From: Cryptomeria japonica
Taxonomy: Eukaryota > Streptophyta > Pinopsida > Cupressales > Cupressaceae
Length of the DNA stretch: 64,000 nucleotides
Assembly: GCF_030272615.1 (NCBI RefSeq)
Contig: NC_081412.1
Span: 102,722,796 to 102,786,795, forward strand
Reading direction: 5' to 3'
This document shows positions 46,430 through 57,765 of the stretch, in pieces (position 1 is the first letter of the stretch; the number at the start of each line of letters is the position of its first letter). Below the pieces are notes generated by a model that saw nothing but the letters and a program-made list of their open reading frames with translations, did no database searches and was not told where the DNA came from. Both the position numbers and the translations under genes were made by a program.

Positions 46430-47817
46430 ATGGAAGAGTACCAATATTATAAGCAGATTGATGAAGCCAATGAAATCATTGCTTAGTTGAAAGAGAGAGT
46501 GAGAAAATCTCTTGCAAAAAGGAAGGAATTAGCTCAACAACTAAATAAGAGTTAGGATATCATAGATCAACTCTCTGAATAGAGTGGATCTGAAGAAGTT
46601 GAATAAGCAGTCTCAGAACTCATGGAAAAGAACAAAAAGTTGATCGAAGAAATTACTCATCTCAAAAGTGAACAAGAAAGTCAAGCCTTGAGAATGATTG
46701 AGATACTAGAAGCCAGAAGAAGTGTTGATGAAAGAAAAAGGGAGGCAGAAGAAGAACTGTCAAAAGTTGAAAGAGCCAGGAGGCTTGTTGAAGATGCCCT
46801 GAGAAAAAATGATGCAATCATGATTGAGAAAGATGAAGAAATTTGAGTTCTAACTCAGGAGAATGAATATATACACAAACATATGAATGCCAATGCATAA
46901 GAAAAGGAGAAGTCGATGAAAGAGATTGAACAACTCAAGAGTGAGTTGAAAATTGAGAATGAGAGAAATGAGAAGCTGAGAAAGTTCAATGAAAGCTCGA
47001 AGAAGGTAGATAAATAGTTGAAAGCTCAGAGAAGAACAAAGGATACAACTGAACTTGGTTACCTTGGTTCATGTCCTATGGAAACTAGAGAATCATCTAA
47101 ATCCAAAAAGACGAAGGATGATAAAAGAAACCATCAGAAGAAAAAGGTATGAAGTCTTCCAAATTCTCTTGTAATCATTGTGGTAAGTCGGGTCATAAGA
47201 CCAATGACTATAGAAACAAACCGATTAGTCAAAAGAAGACTTTTACCTTTGATGGCTATTGCCATAATTGTCATAAGTATGGCCACACTTCTTATGAGTG
47301 CAGATCTCAATCTAGCAGTATGTCAAATGGAAGAAGATTTATTGGACATTGCTTCACATGCAATAAGTTTGGACACAGATCTAAAGAATGCAAGTTCAAG
47401 ACAAATGTATCAAGATCATCGTTCAAACCGGTCAGTCCTAACAAAATGAGTAATCAATTGAATGACACATGTTTCATTTGTGGTAATCTTGGTCATGTTG
47501 CAGGAAACTATAGAATGAGAATGGGTCAGAGAAACAATTCAGGACCATGGAAGACAACTAGTATGGCATGCTTTAATTGCCATAAGATCGACCACTTAGC
47601 CAGAGAATGTAGGAGCTGATCCTACAACCGATCTGTAGACAAGAATCGGTTTAACAAGAAGAGAGAGAAAAATGACCTGAAAGGAAAGAAGACAACTGAA
47701 GAAATAAGAAATGAAATGAAAAAGACATGGATCAAGAAGGATGAAGGAAAAGAAGGACAAGGACATTCTGAAACCAAGTCATCATCCATTGGTGATGACA
47801 GTTCCTCTTCTAACTAG
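46430..47817 (+). pseudogene. E3 ORF1: gag-like coiled-coil and zinc-knuckle protein
   Basis: The ATG at 46430 (MEEYQYYKQIDEANEIIA) lies 44 bp after the primer site, like MGEYSIREL in E2. The N-terminal half is coiled coil (for example EILEARRSVDERKREAEEEL). The distal half has five zinc-knuckle sites: CNHCGKSGHKTNDY (last Cys to Tyr), CHNCHKYGHTSYEC, CFTCNKFGHRSKEC, CFICGNLGHVAGNY (Cys to Tyr) and CFNCHKIDHLAREC. It ends in EMKKTWIKKDEG and DDSSSSN, stop at 47817. In-frame stops lie in the N-terminal half (for example about 46484, 46554 and 46579) and at 47617-47619. At least one frameshift between 46846 and 47149 also breaks it. Confidence 0.85.
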
Positions 47818-48271
47818 GCATACCGATGCCCAGGGGGAGCACATATGGTAAGATTATTCTCGAATCCCCTCAACATATATAAGGATGTGTTTATCTACAT
47901 AGTTGTGATGCATAAAAGTTGGTCTAAAAGTTCTTAATTAAAGTTTGTCCTATGAGTCATTTATTTGTGTATTGATATCGACAACAAATAACTGGTAAAG
48001 TCAAATCGATGTACTCTAAGTTGTGAGTTTCAAATTTGATCATTGGATCCTAGCACCGGTAAATTTCCATGGATAAATAAAGAAATATTAGCACATTTTC
48101 ATTTACACTAACTTCTTGTAAACTTTCTTGAGATCCTGTGCAATCAAAGGCGATTTGAAATTTGTCAAGCTTTGTTTGTGTGGAAAATTCAAGTAGAGCG
48201 ATAGTGATGTTTGGTATTCATTAGGAAAGGGTTTTCAACCACGTCTGAGAAAAGCTTGTTTGAAGGTCATC

Positions 48272-51200
48272 ATGGCAATGCCTATATCAACTCTTGTGTT
48301 GTTTGAAGCTATCAAGGAACCCCAACATGAGTTCAAGCTGCACCCGATGAAAGTAGGTGAAATCGACAAGACCGATGCTTTATCATTTGTGCCCTTTGGT
48401 GTATTGTTGGTAGAAGATATTCGCTCCTACATTCATTACAAGATCGAAGAACTTGAAGATAAGTTCATTTGAAATGAGTTTGATGGGTTCTGTGACAATG
48501 ATAAATTGAAAGTAGAATTTCTACCTCTAAAGACAAAGGGTTTGGCTAATGTTATTGACTTTCTTGATCAGTTTCATGGTGACTGGGTTAGATATGTACT
48601 GAGTAGGGTTCATGATCAATTTATGTGGCTGGAAGGTCATGAATTGATCAAGATCACAAAGGAGGTGATTCGAAGAGTGACAAGGTTCAGTGTAACCGGT
48701 GAAGCATCAACCCTAAGAACGATTTCATCAACTGAAGTTACCCGATTAACCAAATCTCGGTGTGATAGTAGAGAAATGACAATCACCCATATCGAGGATG
48801 CCGAAGTAAGATTTTCCTCTGTAGTGTTCGGATATAGGGTTTATCAATCAAGCTAGATGAATAGTGTGTCGAGTGGTGCCATCCATGCTGGATACTAAAT
48901 TATCAAAGAAGATGCAACATATGATATATGTGAGATTATTTAAATTCAATTCATGGTGAACATGGAAATAATAAAGAAGGATAAGAAGCAAACTTTCAAA
49001 TATGGATCACTACTGGTATGTATATTTTTCTATGTGCAAAAATATTTTCCCGGTAAGGGTAGTGTAGTATGGTCACAAGAAAAGCCTATCATGGTTCAGA
49101 TAGGTGAAATGATTAGGGATTTGGGAAATAAATTTGGGAAGCAATGTGGGGATATTTTAAGGAATTCCAAAATAGGGTGCACAAGAGAGAAAGAATTCCA
49201 ACTGGAATAGTGCAGAAATACAAAGACAACATCTGTTTTCTTGTAGACACGGATTGTTGTATTATTCAATCAGTTCAACCCAGAACTTTTGGGGTTCCAC
49301 CAATGGGATATTAGGTTGCAGCAAATCTTGTTAAAATTCATATCAATATGCTTATGTCTAAACCTATAGACTTGAAGGCAAAGAGGTTTGGAACATATGA
49401 GGAGGCAAGCTCCAAAATTAAACAGGAACTTCAGGTGCCTATCATAAAAAGAAAAGTAAGGAAAATGATTAATACCCTCGATAAGAAATATGGATGTGAA
49501 GCATCCGCCACCACTACCTCCACCGGTGTGAGTGTGCAAATAGGGGTCACACCTGATAAAGATGAAGAATCAATAGGTGGAAAGAAGAAAGTGACAAAGA
49601 CAAAATCTAAGGGGATTGCAACAACCAAACCTGCAACATACTCAAAGGAAAAGGATCTAAGTACTTTGGTATCTTCACCAAGTAAAGATAGACCGGTAGG
49701 AGTGACTTACACCAGAAAGAAAAAGAGTGATCCAAAGCCTAAAAAAGGATGAGAAAGAAGGTGATATCACTGAAACCTTATCAGGTGTGGAAATAACAGA
49801 GGTTAGAAGAAGTGGAAGGAACAAACCTCCAACAATTGATGAGTTGGTGCATGGGATCAAAGAGTTTGGAGGTCTGGGCGGTGTTGGAAGGAGATATTCC
49901 ATCAGTAATGAAGAAGACAAAAGGAAAATTGAGGATGCCCTGATTTGGAACCTGCACAATTTTGTAGGACTCCTAGTGAATTATATGGGATTATCCCATT
50001 AGACCTGCTAGATCGCATTAAAGGGAGATGGAAGACAACTCTAGCTACTGAAAAGGAACTCAGAATAAAAGCACTCATGGAAGTGCAACATGACTTAGAC
50101 CTTGATCAAGCTTCACTGGTGACTAAAGCATGCACTCAACATTTCAAAATAAGGAATAGAACTAGGAGAGTGGTAGTAGGAGAAGTGAGAGAAGTACATG
50201 CTGAAGGGGTCTCCTTGTGGAAGGAAATTATGAACCAGCAAAAGAAAACTAAAGAAGAAATTGAAAAAGAAACAAAACAAGACAAAGGTGCAGCTATCCA
50301 TGTCAAAGGAAAAGCTAAGGAAAAAGACTCCACTGAAGAATTTGATACTTTCATATTTGAGGACATAATAGGAAATGTTGTGTCAGACATCCCCAATCTG
50401 ACAAAGGGTATCGAACAATCGGTTCATACTTCACCGGTGAAGGAAGTTGATAAAACTAAGCTTTCCGATCAAGATGAAGTGTTAGTTGAAGACATTCCTT
50501 ATGAGGATACACCTCACTAAACCTTATTGAAACCAAATCCTATTCTCTCTCAAGAAGGAAAAGAGGAAGAGAAGAAAATAGATGAAGGAAAAGAGGAAGA
50601 GAAGAAAGCAGAGGAAGGAAAAGAGGAAGAGAAGAAAGCAGAGGAAGGAAAAGAGGAAGAGAAGAAAGAAGAAAGTAGAGGAAGGAAAAGAGGAAGAGAA
50701 GAAAGAAGAAAGTAGAGGAAGGCAAAGAGGAAGAGGAGAAAGTAGAGGAAGGAAAAGAGAAAGAGAAGAAAACAAAGGATAACACAGTAGTGATGAATAC
50801 CCCTCCGACAAAGAGGAAATTAGACTTAGACAATGAAAGTGAAAAGAAAAAGGTAAGAATCATCACAACAACTAGCTCAAAAGTTGAGACTGTAGAAAAG
50901 GAAGAAGGAATAAAGGAGGAGGAAGAAGAAGAATCGGTCATTGATATAAATAAAATGACCCCCAAGTAGTTGATGAAAGTCTCAGAAAAACTGAGAATCC
51001 AAGCTGAAAAGGTAAAACTAAGAGAAAAGAAAAAGAAGGTAAGAATCCTCACTTCTACCAAAACAATTCTCTCTGATCTCATCCTGGACATTGCAGTTGA
51101 TGATACTGCACCCATTATTGATTAGTTGGATACTCTGGTTAAATCAATAAATTTAGAGGCAATTGATCTAGAGAAGGTTGCAGTAAGGCAATATGAAACA

Positions 51201-51731
51201 AAGCGAGGAAATAACCTAATGGAGCAGATAACAGCTGGAAAAGTTGCTCTTTCCACTAGAACATAAGAAGTTAAAACCATACTGTAGAAAGTTGGTAAAC
51301 TATTGATGAAATCTTCAAATTTTCCTTCTTTAATCAAAGACTTAGAAGATAAAAGAAATCAGATTCAAAAGGAGATTCAAGATCTGGTAAGCTCGTTTGA
51401 TCCTCTTAGCAGTTCAACATCAACCTTTACTGGAAAAGTCAAAATGATCAATCATAAAATCAGAAGGTTGAAAGATGAAGAAGACAAAAGAATTCTTAGT
51501 TTGTTAGAGCTCCAGTGCTATTTAGCACCAATTATTGATTTCACGCAACTGGACATTAATGAAGCAGACCGCCTAATACATGCACCTGACTGTAAGACTA
51601 TTGATGATATGGAGGTCTTCATTGTAGTCTTACATGGCCACTTCACCACCATGAAATGAATTCAATCTTCATGGGAATCTTCCTTGAAAGTGGCTCAAGA
51701 CAAATTTAAAGATATTTTTGCTTTATTTTGA
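48272..51731 (+). pseudogene. E3 ORF2: large protein of unknown family
   Basis: The ATG at 48272 (MAMPISTLVLFEAIKE) is collinear with the E1 and E2 starts. DALSFVPFGVLLVEDIRSYI matches GAFSQIPKGVVFAKDPRIYI in E1. The core has VLSRVHD (48596-48616), LIKITKEVIRRVT, VFGYRVYQSS, MNSVSSGAI and FKYGSLLVCIFFYVQKYFPG. A basic region with TTSTGVSVQ and KKVTKTKSKG, a second conserved block (RRSGRNKPPTIDELVHG; LYGIIPLDLLDRIKGRWKT) and a Lys/Glu tract (50540-50780) follow. The helical C-terminus (LIKDLEDKRNQIQKEIQDLV) ends near TGA 51731. Stops and shifts are scattered. Function unknown. Confidence 0.8.
50540..50780 (+). repeat. Lys/Glu-coding purine tract in E3 ORF2
   Basis: About 240 bp of GAAGGAAAAGAGGAAGAGAAG repeats with a unit near 30 bp, equivalent to 21741-22160 in E2. 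It gives spurious long open frames in other frames and on the other strand. Confidence 0.85.
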
Positions 51732-51790
51732 CAATTTTTTTGGATAGTCTTTGCCATTGATGGTGGTTTGTACTATTTGCCACCAATGCC

Positions 51791-51800
51791 AAAGGGGGAG
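51791..51800 (+). other. E3 polypurine tract
   Basis: AAAGGGGGAG two bases before the 3' LTR at 51803. Confidence 0.88.
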
Positions 51801-51802
51801 TT

Positions 51803-53069
51803 TGTTGGCATTCTGATATTGTTTTGTATGATCGGTAAATGGTATGGTTGTCGTTGTTGGCAACATCATCTCCTTAGTCTTCACAGTTCATCGACAGTGA
51901 GTAGACCGACAAGCAGTGGGTAGACCGACAATAGTGAGTAGACTGACAAACAGTAAAATGATCGAGTAGCAGTGAGTAGATCGGCATAGAAGAGGTTCAT
52001 CAGCTAAGCAAAGAACAAACCGGTATACAAGAGGAAATTGGCTAGACAAGTTTTGATCAGTACACTGGAAGAATCGGTAACCAATAGATTGGTAACGTTC
52101 ATTTACATCCAGCTAAATCCAGATTCTTCTCTAGTCAACCGATGGATTTATCGACATGTTCATCTACATTGACAGAGATTCCTGCATGATTTTAGAGGCA
52201 TAATTTAAGGCCTGGCAACGGAATTTTAAAAGGTATGTTTTGGAGGGAAAGTTGGCGACAAACTAAAGGGTCTATAAATACACATATCTCATTCTTGAGA
52301 TGGTTGTTGTCAAGGTGAATGAAGATTATGTGAAAGTGGACACAACGAGAGTTTTAAGAGACTATAGAGCCAAATGGCAGAAGACTGATAGAGTGGAGTT
52401 TCACAAAGTGGTGACTCAAGTGATAGAGGACCGACGGTGTGATATTCAAGGATCAACAAATCAGCAGAAGGCAGAGTTGATAGTGCATTCTAGAAATCAG
52501 AGTTGTGTAGAACATTCACAACCAATGTAGATCTAGTGTGATTCTTCAGTGTGATCTGACGAGGCTAATGAGTAGCAGTCTTAGCAGATCATCCATCTCT
52601 TTCTTTCTAACAACTGCAACATAAATCCCTTAACTAGGTGAAATTTAATAGGTCCCATTGTAAAAATCCCTTAACTGGGTGACATATTGATTGATGTTCT
52701 AAGTTCTTTAACTAGGCTAACTTTAATAGGGTAAAGGCATTAACCGACCTAGTTCAAAATCCCTTAACCGGGTGGCACCTAACAGTGTCTTTGTAATCTC
52801 CTAACAGGGATGGCTCTTTATCGGGCGTACTCTAGAAGAGTACAAATTTTGTGAGTTCCTACTCACACCATGGTTTTCTCCCTATTGGGTTTCCATGAGA
52901 TAAATCTGTGTGTCTTTGTGTATCTTTTCATGTATGCTTAATCTTCTACAGTAAATGTCTACATTGGTGAATGGTAAATTAGTTCAAACTTAAAGTAAAA
53001 GTTTCAATTGGTTAAAACCGGTAATGTATTGATTCACCCCTCCCCTCTCAATACCGGTTGGGACTAACA
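51803..53069 (+). repeat. E3 3' LTR (1,267 bp)
   Basis: It pairs with 45123-46371 across its length. Differences from the 5' LTR are frequent enough to indicate an old insertion. It contains a 76-codon open frame at 52300-52530. Confidence 0.93.
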
Positions 53070-53620
53070 TCACATTGTCTTTGTGATACAAAAGGGGTTG
53101 TCACTAATGTGGTTGTTATCTTCATGTCTTGCTACAACTAATGATATAATCACAAAGCTTCAACAAATCAAGCATATGGTGAATGAAGGTGTATAGTGTG
53201 ATGCTAAAAATATGGTATATAGGAGGCATACACATATAATGAGACAATAAAATGTAATTGAAAAGCTTAATTAAAAAATAGATTAGAAATGCAAACCATA
53301 AGCCTTCCTTGAAATGTCCCATTTTCCTCTATTCTTGAGGACCTTGAAGGTGTTGGATTGATGGGCTCTCAGCGGAGCAATGACCTCCAAAGTGGCAACT
53401 CAAGAGTTGAGTAGCTATTTGATCATGATTGACTATGGAGATGATATGAAATCCATGATTTAAGAAACTAGATTAACATGCTATGATTACTCCAAAAGCT
53501 AATTACTAGATAATTGAAATGCAAATTGTCTATAGTAATGAATGCAAGGGATGGATATGCCTATAGTAAAAATGCCTAAATTGATAAGAGATGGGATCCT
53601 TATTGCTCCAAAATGGGGGA

Positions 53621-53630
53621 TATTTATAGG
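53621..53630 (-). promoter_or_regulatory. TATA box of the gypsy solo LTR
   Basis: The minus strand reads CCTATAAATA followed by TCCCCCAT, a strong consensus TATA context. Confidence 0.6.
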
Positions 53631-53876
53631 AATTCCAAGGCCAAAGTTGAGGTGGCAGGAATCGACGGTCGAGATTTGATTTGAAGATATCAAGGGCCAC
53701 GATTGAGGAAGTTGGAGAAGAGGTTGGATGAAGGGACACTTGTCATCTCTGTGCTGACAAGTGTCAAGGAGCCTTGCTCATGAGAGGGCAAGTGTCCAAA
53801 GGAGGAGACATGTGGCAAAAGTGCCATGTGTCTCAAGGAGAGAATATCCACACCATGGGAGGTTAGGATAAGGAGG

Positions 53877-53968
53877 TTAGAATGTGCAGGATAGGATAGG
53901 GTTAGTTAGACCCAGGATTAGATGGAATGGGTTAGGTTAGGGGATGGTTAGGTTAGGTGGTTAAAAGT
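53877..53968 (-). repeat. degenerate GGTTAG/GGATAG tract in the gypsy LTR
   Basis: The plus strand has many GGTTAG, GGATAG and GGTTAGGTTAGG words over about 90 bp, that is CTAACC on the LTR's sense strand upstream of its TATA box. Confidence 0.65.
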
Positions 53969-54284
53969 TAGTAGCCATGTGCTCATTTGAATTTAGAAAT
54001 TCAAATAATTGGAAATGGTAATTAATCTCAACAAACTTGAGTTTGTTAATCTTAATTAGGGATTAGAAGAATTGATTTATAGGGGGGACACTAATTAATT
54101 TAGAATTAATTAATTAAAGGGGATATGAAATGAACTATATAAATAAATCATGTAGATTTATTTACTAGTAGATGAATAGAGAAATTAATTAAATTGCTTG
54201 TGAATTAATTGGGAAGGGGAATTAATCAAATAACTGCATATTTAATTAACTATCTTTAGACCATTTTTAGGTGTATACATATAG

Positions 54285-57002
54285 GTTTGTCAAAACAATC
54301 AATTAAGTCATGGATTGGAGGCAGTGCTAAAAGTCATTAAAGAAGCTCATTTCCATGTCATTCATAAAGACATTGTTGCAAGCATTAAGAAATAGTCCAA
54401 AGCAAATATAGTGATGGTCTATGGTTCCAAACCTTGGGAAAGATCACAATCAAAATACAATAAAAAATAGTGACAATGGCAAAATTTTGTAATAAGGAGC
54501 AGTTTACTGAGAATCCTCATAACACTGAGCACATAGAGAAGTTCTAAATAGAGACAATGCCCTGCATCTTTCAGAGCAATGTTATGAGCAATCAATAAAA
54601 CAATGACATCCAATTCCTATAGATAAAAGCTCATGAATGTCGTGAGGTTGAGTAATACAGGGAGCTTATCAGAAAAAAGGCAATATTATTTGGTGATATA
54701 GGATAATGAATGTTAAGAATCTTTCATTTGGGAGGTAAAAGTTAGAGTAGATACTACATAATAGTCATACACAAAAGGGTTTCAGGTAATGAAAGATCTT
54801 CACTTTCTCTGTATAAACAATGATTAGCTTGTCATAAAGGTACACTAATAACCATATTTGCCAAAATGAAAAGTTATTAGTAAAAGACTTCATAGAATGT
54901 GTAAACAAGTGCCAGATTAGCATATGGGAATCAGAATACAGACTCAACAAGAGCACACGTAGGTCAGGGTTTGAACTCAGGTTATAAAGAAGGCAACCCA
55001 TCAAGTGGAGGACGTAGTAGATATTGCTACTAAAGCACAATACTACAGTCTCAAATAATCCCAAATAAAGACATCAGTGACATGAATGGATATAGTAAGA
55101 TAAAGGAAGGCCTTGAGCAAGTCACTTTTAAACCACAATTAGTACAAAGATACAACAGTTATACCCAACTTCATCATCAAGAGTCAACTACTATTGTGCC
55201 TTGACTAAGTGAGGAAAAGAGATAAATAAAGATGTAAGGTAGATACAATGACTACCAAAAGCTCTTATAGAAGACCTTAGTGTGCAATCCTATACACAGG
55301 TTATGGCAAGGTTTTCAGCCTATCAAAACTAGCCATCATGTTTGGAGGGTACAGTCCAGGGCAAGAAGTATAGTGGTATTAAGGAATGGTGATACATAGG
55401 TTCAAGAATAGTGAATGCTGCAGGCAAAATGATCAGAGAGAAGAGCTAAATATAATTTTTTTACTTTACAAGTATCTTCCCTGTAGAAATCTTCAACAAA
55501 TTGACAGTAGCAATAGCAATATGGAGGGTTTCAAGCTTCAAAACCTTCAGCGAATCCTAACCATGGCAGCCCTCCTCTCACAAGCAGAGAAAAACAAAAT
55601 GAAATGCTTTCATTCCTTTTGGTTAGGGTTTTAAAACCCTAAAGGAACTTGATAGGAGAGATGCGTTTACTTTTGCTTTTATTTTTTTTAAAAAACAAAA
55701 CCTTATTCTCATTTTTTATGCCATGAATGCCTTTTTTGTTTTTGTAATTCTTTTTAAGTGTTTGTTAAACACTTATAAAGAGGTCGTCAAGAGGCTCTTT
55801 TAGGGTTACTTTTGTAAACTCCTTATTCTATGCATTTGACTTCAAAGTTGTAAAATTTTATTAAGGTGATGAGATAAATCATTTTAATAAATGTTACTTG
55901 TGAATGCTAAATAGGATACATTGTTATTTTTTTAAAGCACGAGTCTCATAGAAAGCCTAGCTAAGCTTTAGTGCTTCTACTTGCATCTAGGAGGCAATTG
56001 AGATGATTGACAAACATGTGGAGATAAAATAGGTGAACTGAAGTCTTAGTGGGTTGGGTTTCAGTCAAGGAGAGTTTTGAGGGGGTCAACTACCTGATTC
56101 ATGCAGTTACATCCTTGATTTTGGGGGGTTTCTTGTTGCATTCGACCCCAAGGAGTTGTTTTCAGTTTGGCAACTTTTTTTGCAGTTTGAGGGGAGTTAT
56201 CTTTTAGTTAGGTCCTTGATTTGAGGAAGGGCTTGGAGGTCATTCATTTTTTGGAGCAAAAATTCAAAATTTGAATTTTGGAGGTGGATTGTATAAGTCA
56301 TTCTTTCTCACTCATTATTATCTAGTCCTGAGTTTGGAGACGTGTAGCAACAGAGATTTTCATTAACTTTGTAACTCATTTTCTTATGAGTTTTCCAGAT
56401 ATGTAATGCAGAAAACTCCTTATTTTCAATATAGAAGCTGAGTTTCCTTCTTGATATTTTTTGTCTAAGTGTTATGTTTGTAAGAATTTTGATTAAAATA
56501 TTGTGATTCTTTTATAGAATCCTTCATTTTATCTTAGTTTCTTCATATGCTTAGGACAAAAGGTACATGTTATAGTGCAAGTTTCTAATTGTGTAACTTA
56601 TTCTATTGCATCAAAATTGTGAGAACTTCATTGTTCTCCTTTTTATGAACATTAGAAAATTGAGCTTTCATGAAAATCATTTTTGCAAACATGTGTATTT
56701 AAGTTGTGTGATAGAAATAGCTTCATTATATGAATATTTTGTGAGTTTGTAGGCAGGTTGCAGGTCATTTATCCATTGGTGCATCACTTAAGCAGTAGTA
56801 TTGTTGATTTTATGCATATCCTCTTATCCCTTTTCTTAGAAATTAAGTTAGTTTTAGGTGATCTAAAGGGAGACGACCTATAATCCGGAGGTCTACTCTC
56901 ATAATAGGATACCCACAACCTGAGAGTAGTCCCATGTTTCTCGGGATTGCAGGTTTTTCATGCTTACATCGGGTGCAAATCCCCGTGACAACAATAAGAC
57001 AA
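54285..57002. other. long stretch without a recognised gene
   Basis: Mixed AT-rich DNA. An 82-codon open frame at 55386-55634 and other short frames show no domain. A T-rich stretch at 55670-56760 contains no motif that I can name. Confidence 0.5.
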
Positions 57003-57765
57003 TGTGAAACAAGATTGCAATATGAACTTAAACTCAAAGTTATTGCAAACCTAAAGCTAAAGATTAACCATTAACACATTGATTGTAGAATCAAAACAAA
57101 AATAAGAAAACCATTGCACATGAAACACCATATTTATGTAGAGAAACACTTTTAGGAAAAAACTCCACCACAGAAAGAGAGGCAAGTATATTACTAATCC
57201 AATGAAGAATATAACAACAATACACTTCTTTGTAGACCTCTACAAAACTTGACAACACTCTCTTACCTTGCAAATTAAACAAGACCGAATGAAGAATTCT
57301 AACTCAAGGCACCAATTTATAAGAGTTTGTGAGGATGAATACCACTATGGTATCACCAAACAATAGACATCAAAACCACCTCGAAAAACTCACACTCACC
57401 TCCCAAAATAGCCTCTTATAGATGCTCTTACAATTGTCATAAGATATCTCTCATGCATGTGCACTTGTGTAAGGATTGTGTCATAAATATTGTCATAGCA
57501 ATAATGACTATCATAATTGTCATATATTCTCTACAACTCCTAACAAGTGTCCAAACACCTCAAAATAGAATATTCCAAGAGGGCCACCTAGCTATTTTGT
57601 CATTTTCCTAGAGGACAAATAGTAAAATTAACTTTGCCTTTACATAGTCTCTTTCACCACCGATGGTTAAACAATTTAACCTTTTAAGGATAAATTACAA
57701 ATGACATTATAAAAATAATAATAAATTAAAAGATTTACAAGACTAATAGCACCTAAATCCTAAAA
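57003..57765 (-). repeat. copia-type solo LTR, homologous to 37553-38300
   Basis: It aligns collinearly with the copia 3' LTR, for example AAGATTAACCATTAACACA, AAAACCATTGCACATGAAA, GTTTGTGAGGATGAATACCA and TCATGCATGTGCAC. No copia internal sequence or polypurine tract follows at 57766, so it is a solo or truncated LTR. Ends are approximate. Confidence 0.7.

Larger units (their letters stand above)
45123..53069 (+). mobile_element. E3: non-autonomous two-ORF LTR retrotransposon
   Basis: A 7,947 bp element with LTRs 45123-46371 and 51803-53069 and perfect TCACA target duplications (45118-45122 and 53070-53074). Layout matches E1 and E2: primer site, zinc-knuckle ORF1, large ORF2, polypurine tract. 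No polymerase or integrase is visible. The LTRs and genes show visible divergence and stops, so it is an inactive copy. Confidence 0.92.
53197..54279 (-). mobile_element. Ty3/gypsy-type solo LTR (1,083 bp)
   Basis: On the minus strand it starts TGTATACACCTAAAAATGG and ends TAGCATCACA. Perfect TATAG duplications flank it (53192-53196 and 54280-54284). It begins with AATTAATTAAAT-rich stretches, continues through a CCTAACC/TATCC-rich tract and has a promoter CCTATAAATA at 53621-53630 (minus). The start matches the LTR at 31739. No internal region is present. Confidence 0.82.

Noticed and set aside
50524-51115. Minus-strand Phe/Leu/Ser-rich open frames over E3 ORF2
   Set aside because: Same artefact; the plus strand carries the homologous Lys/Glu tract.
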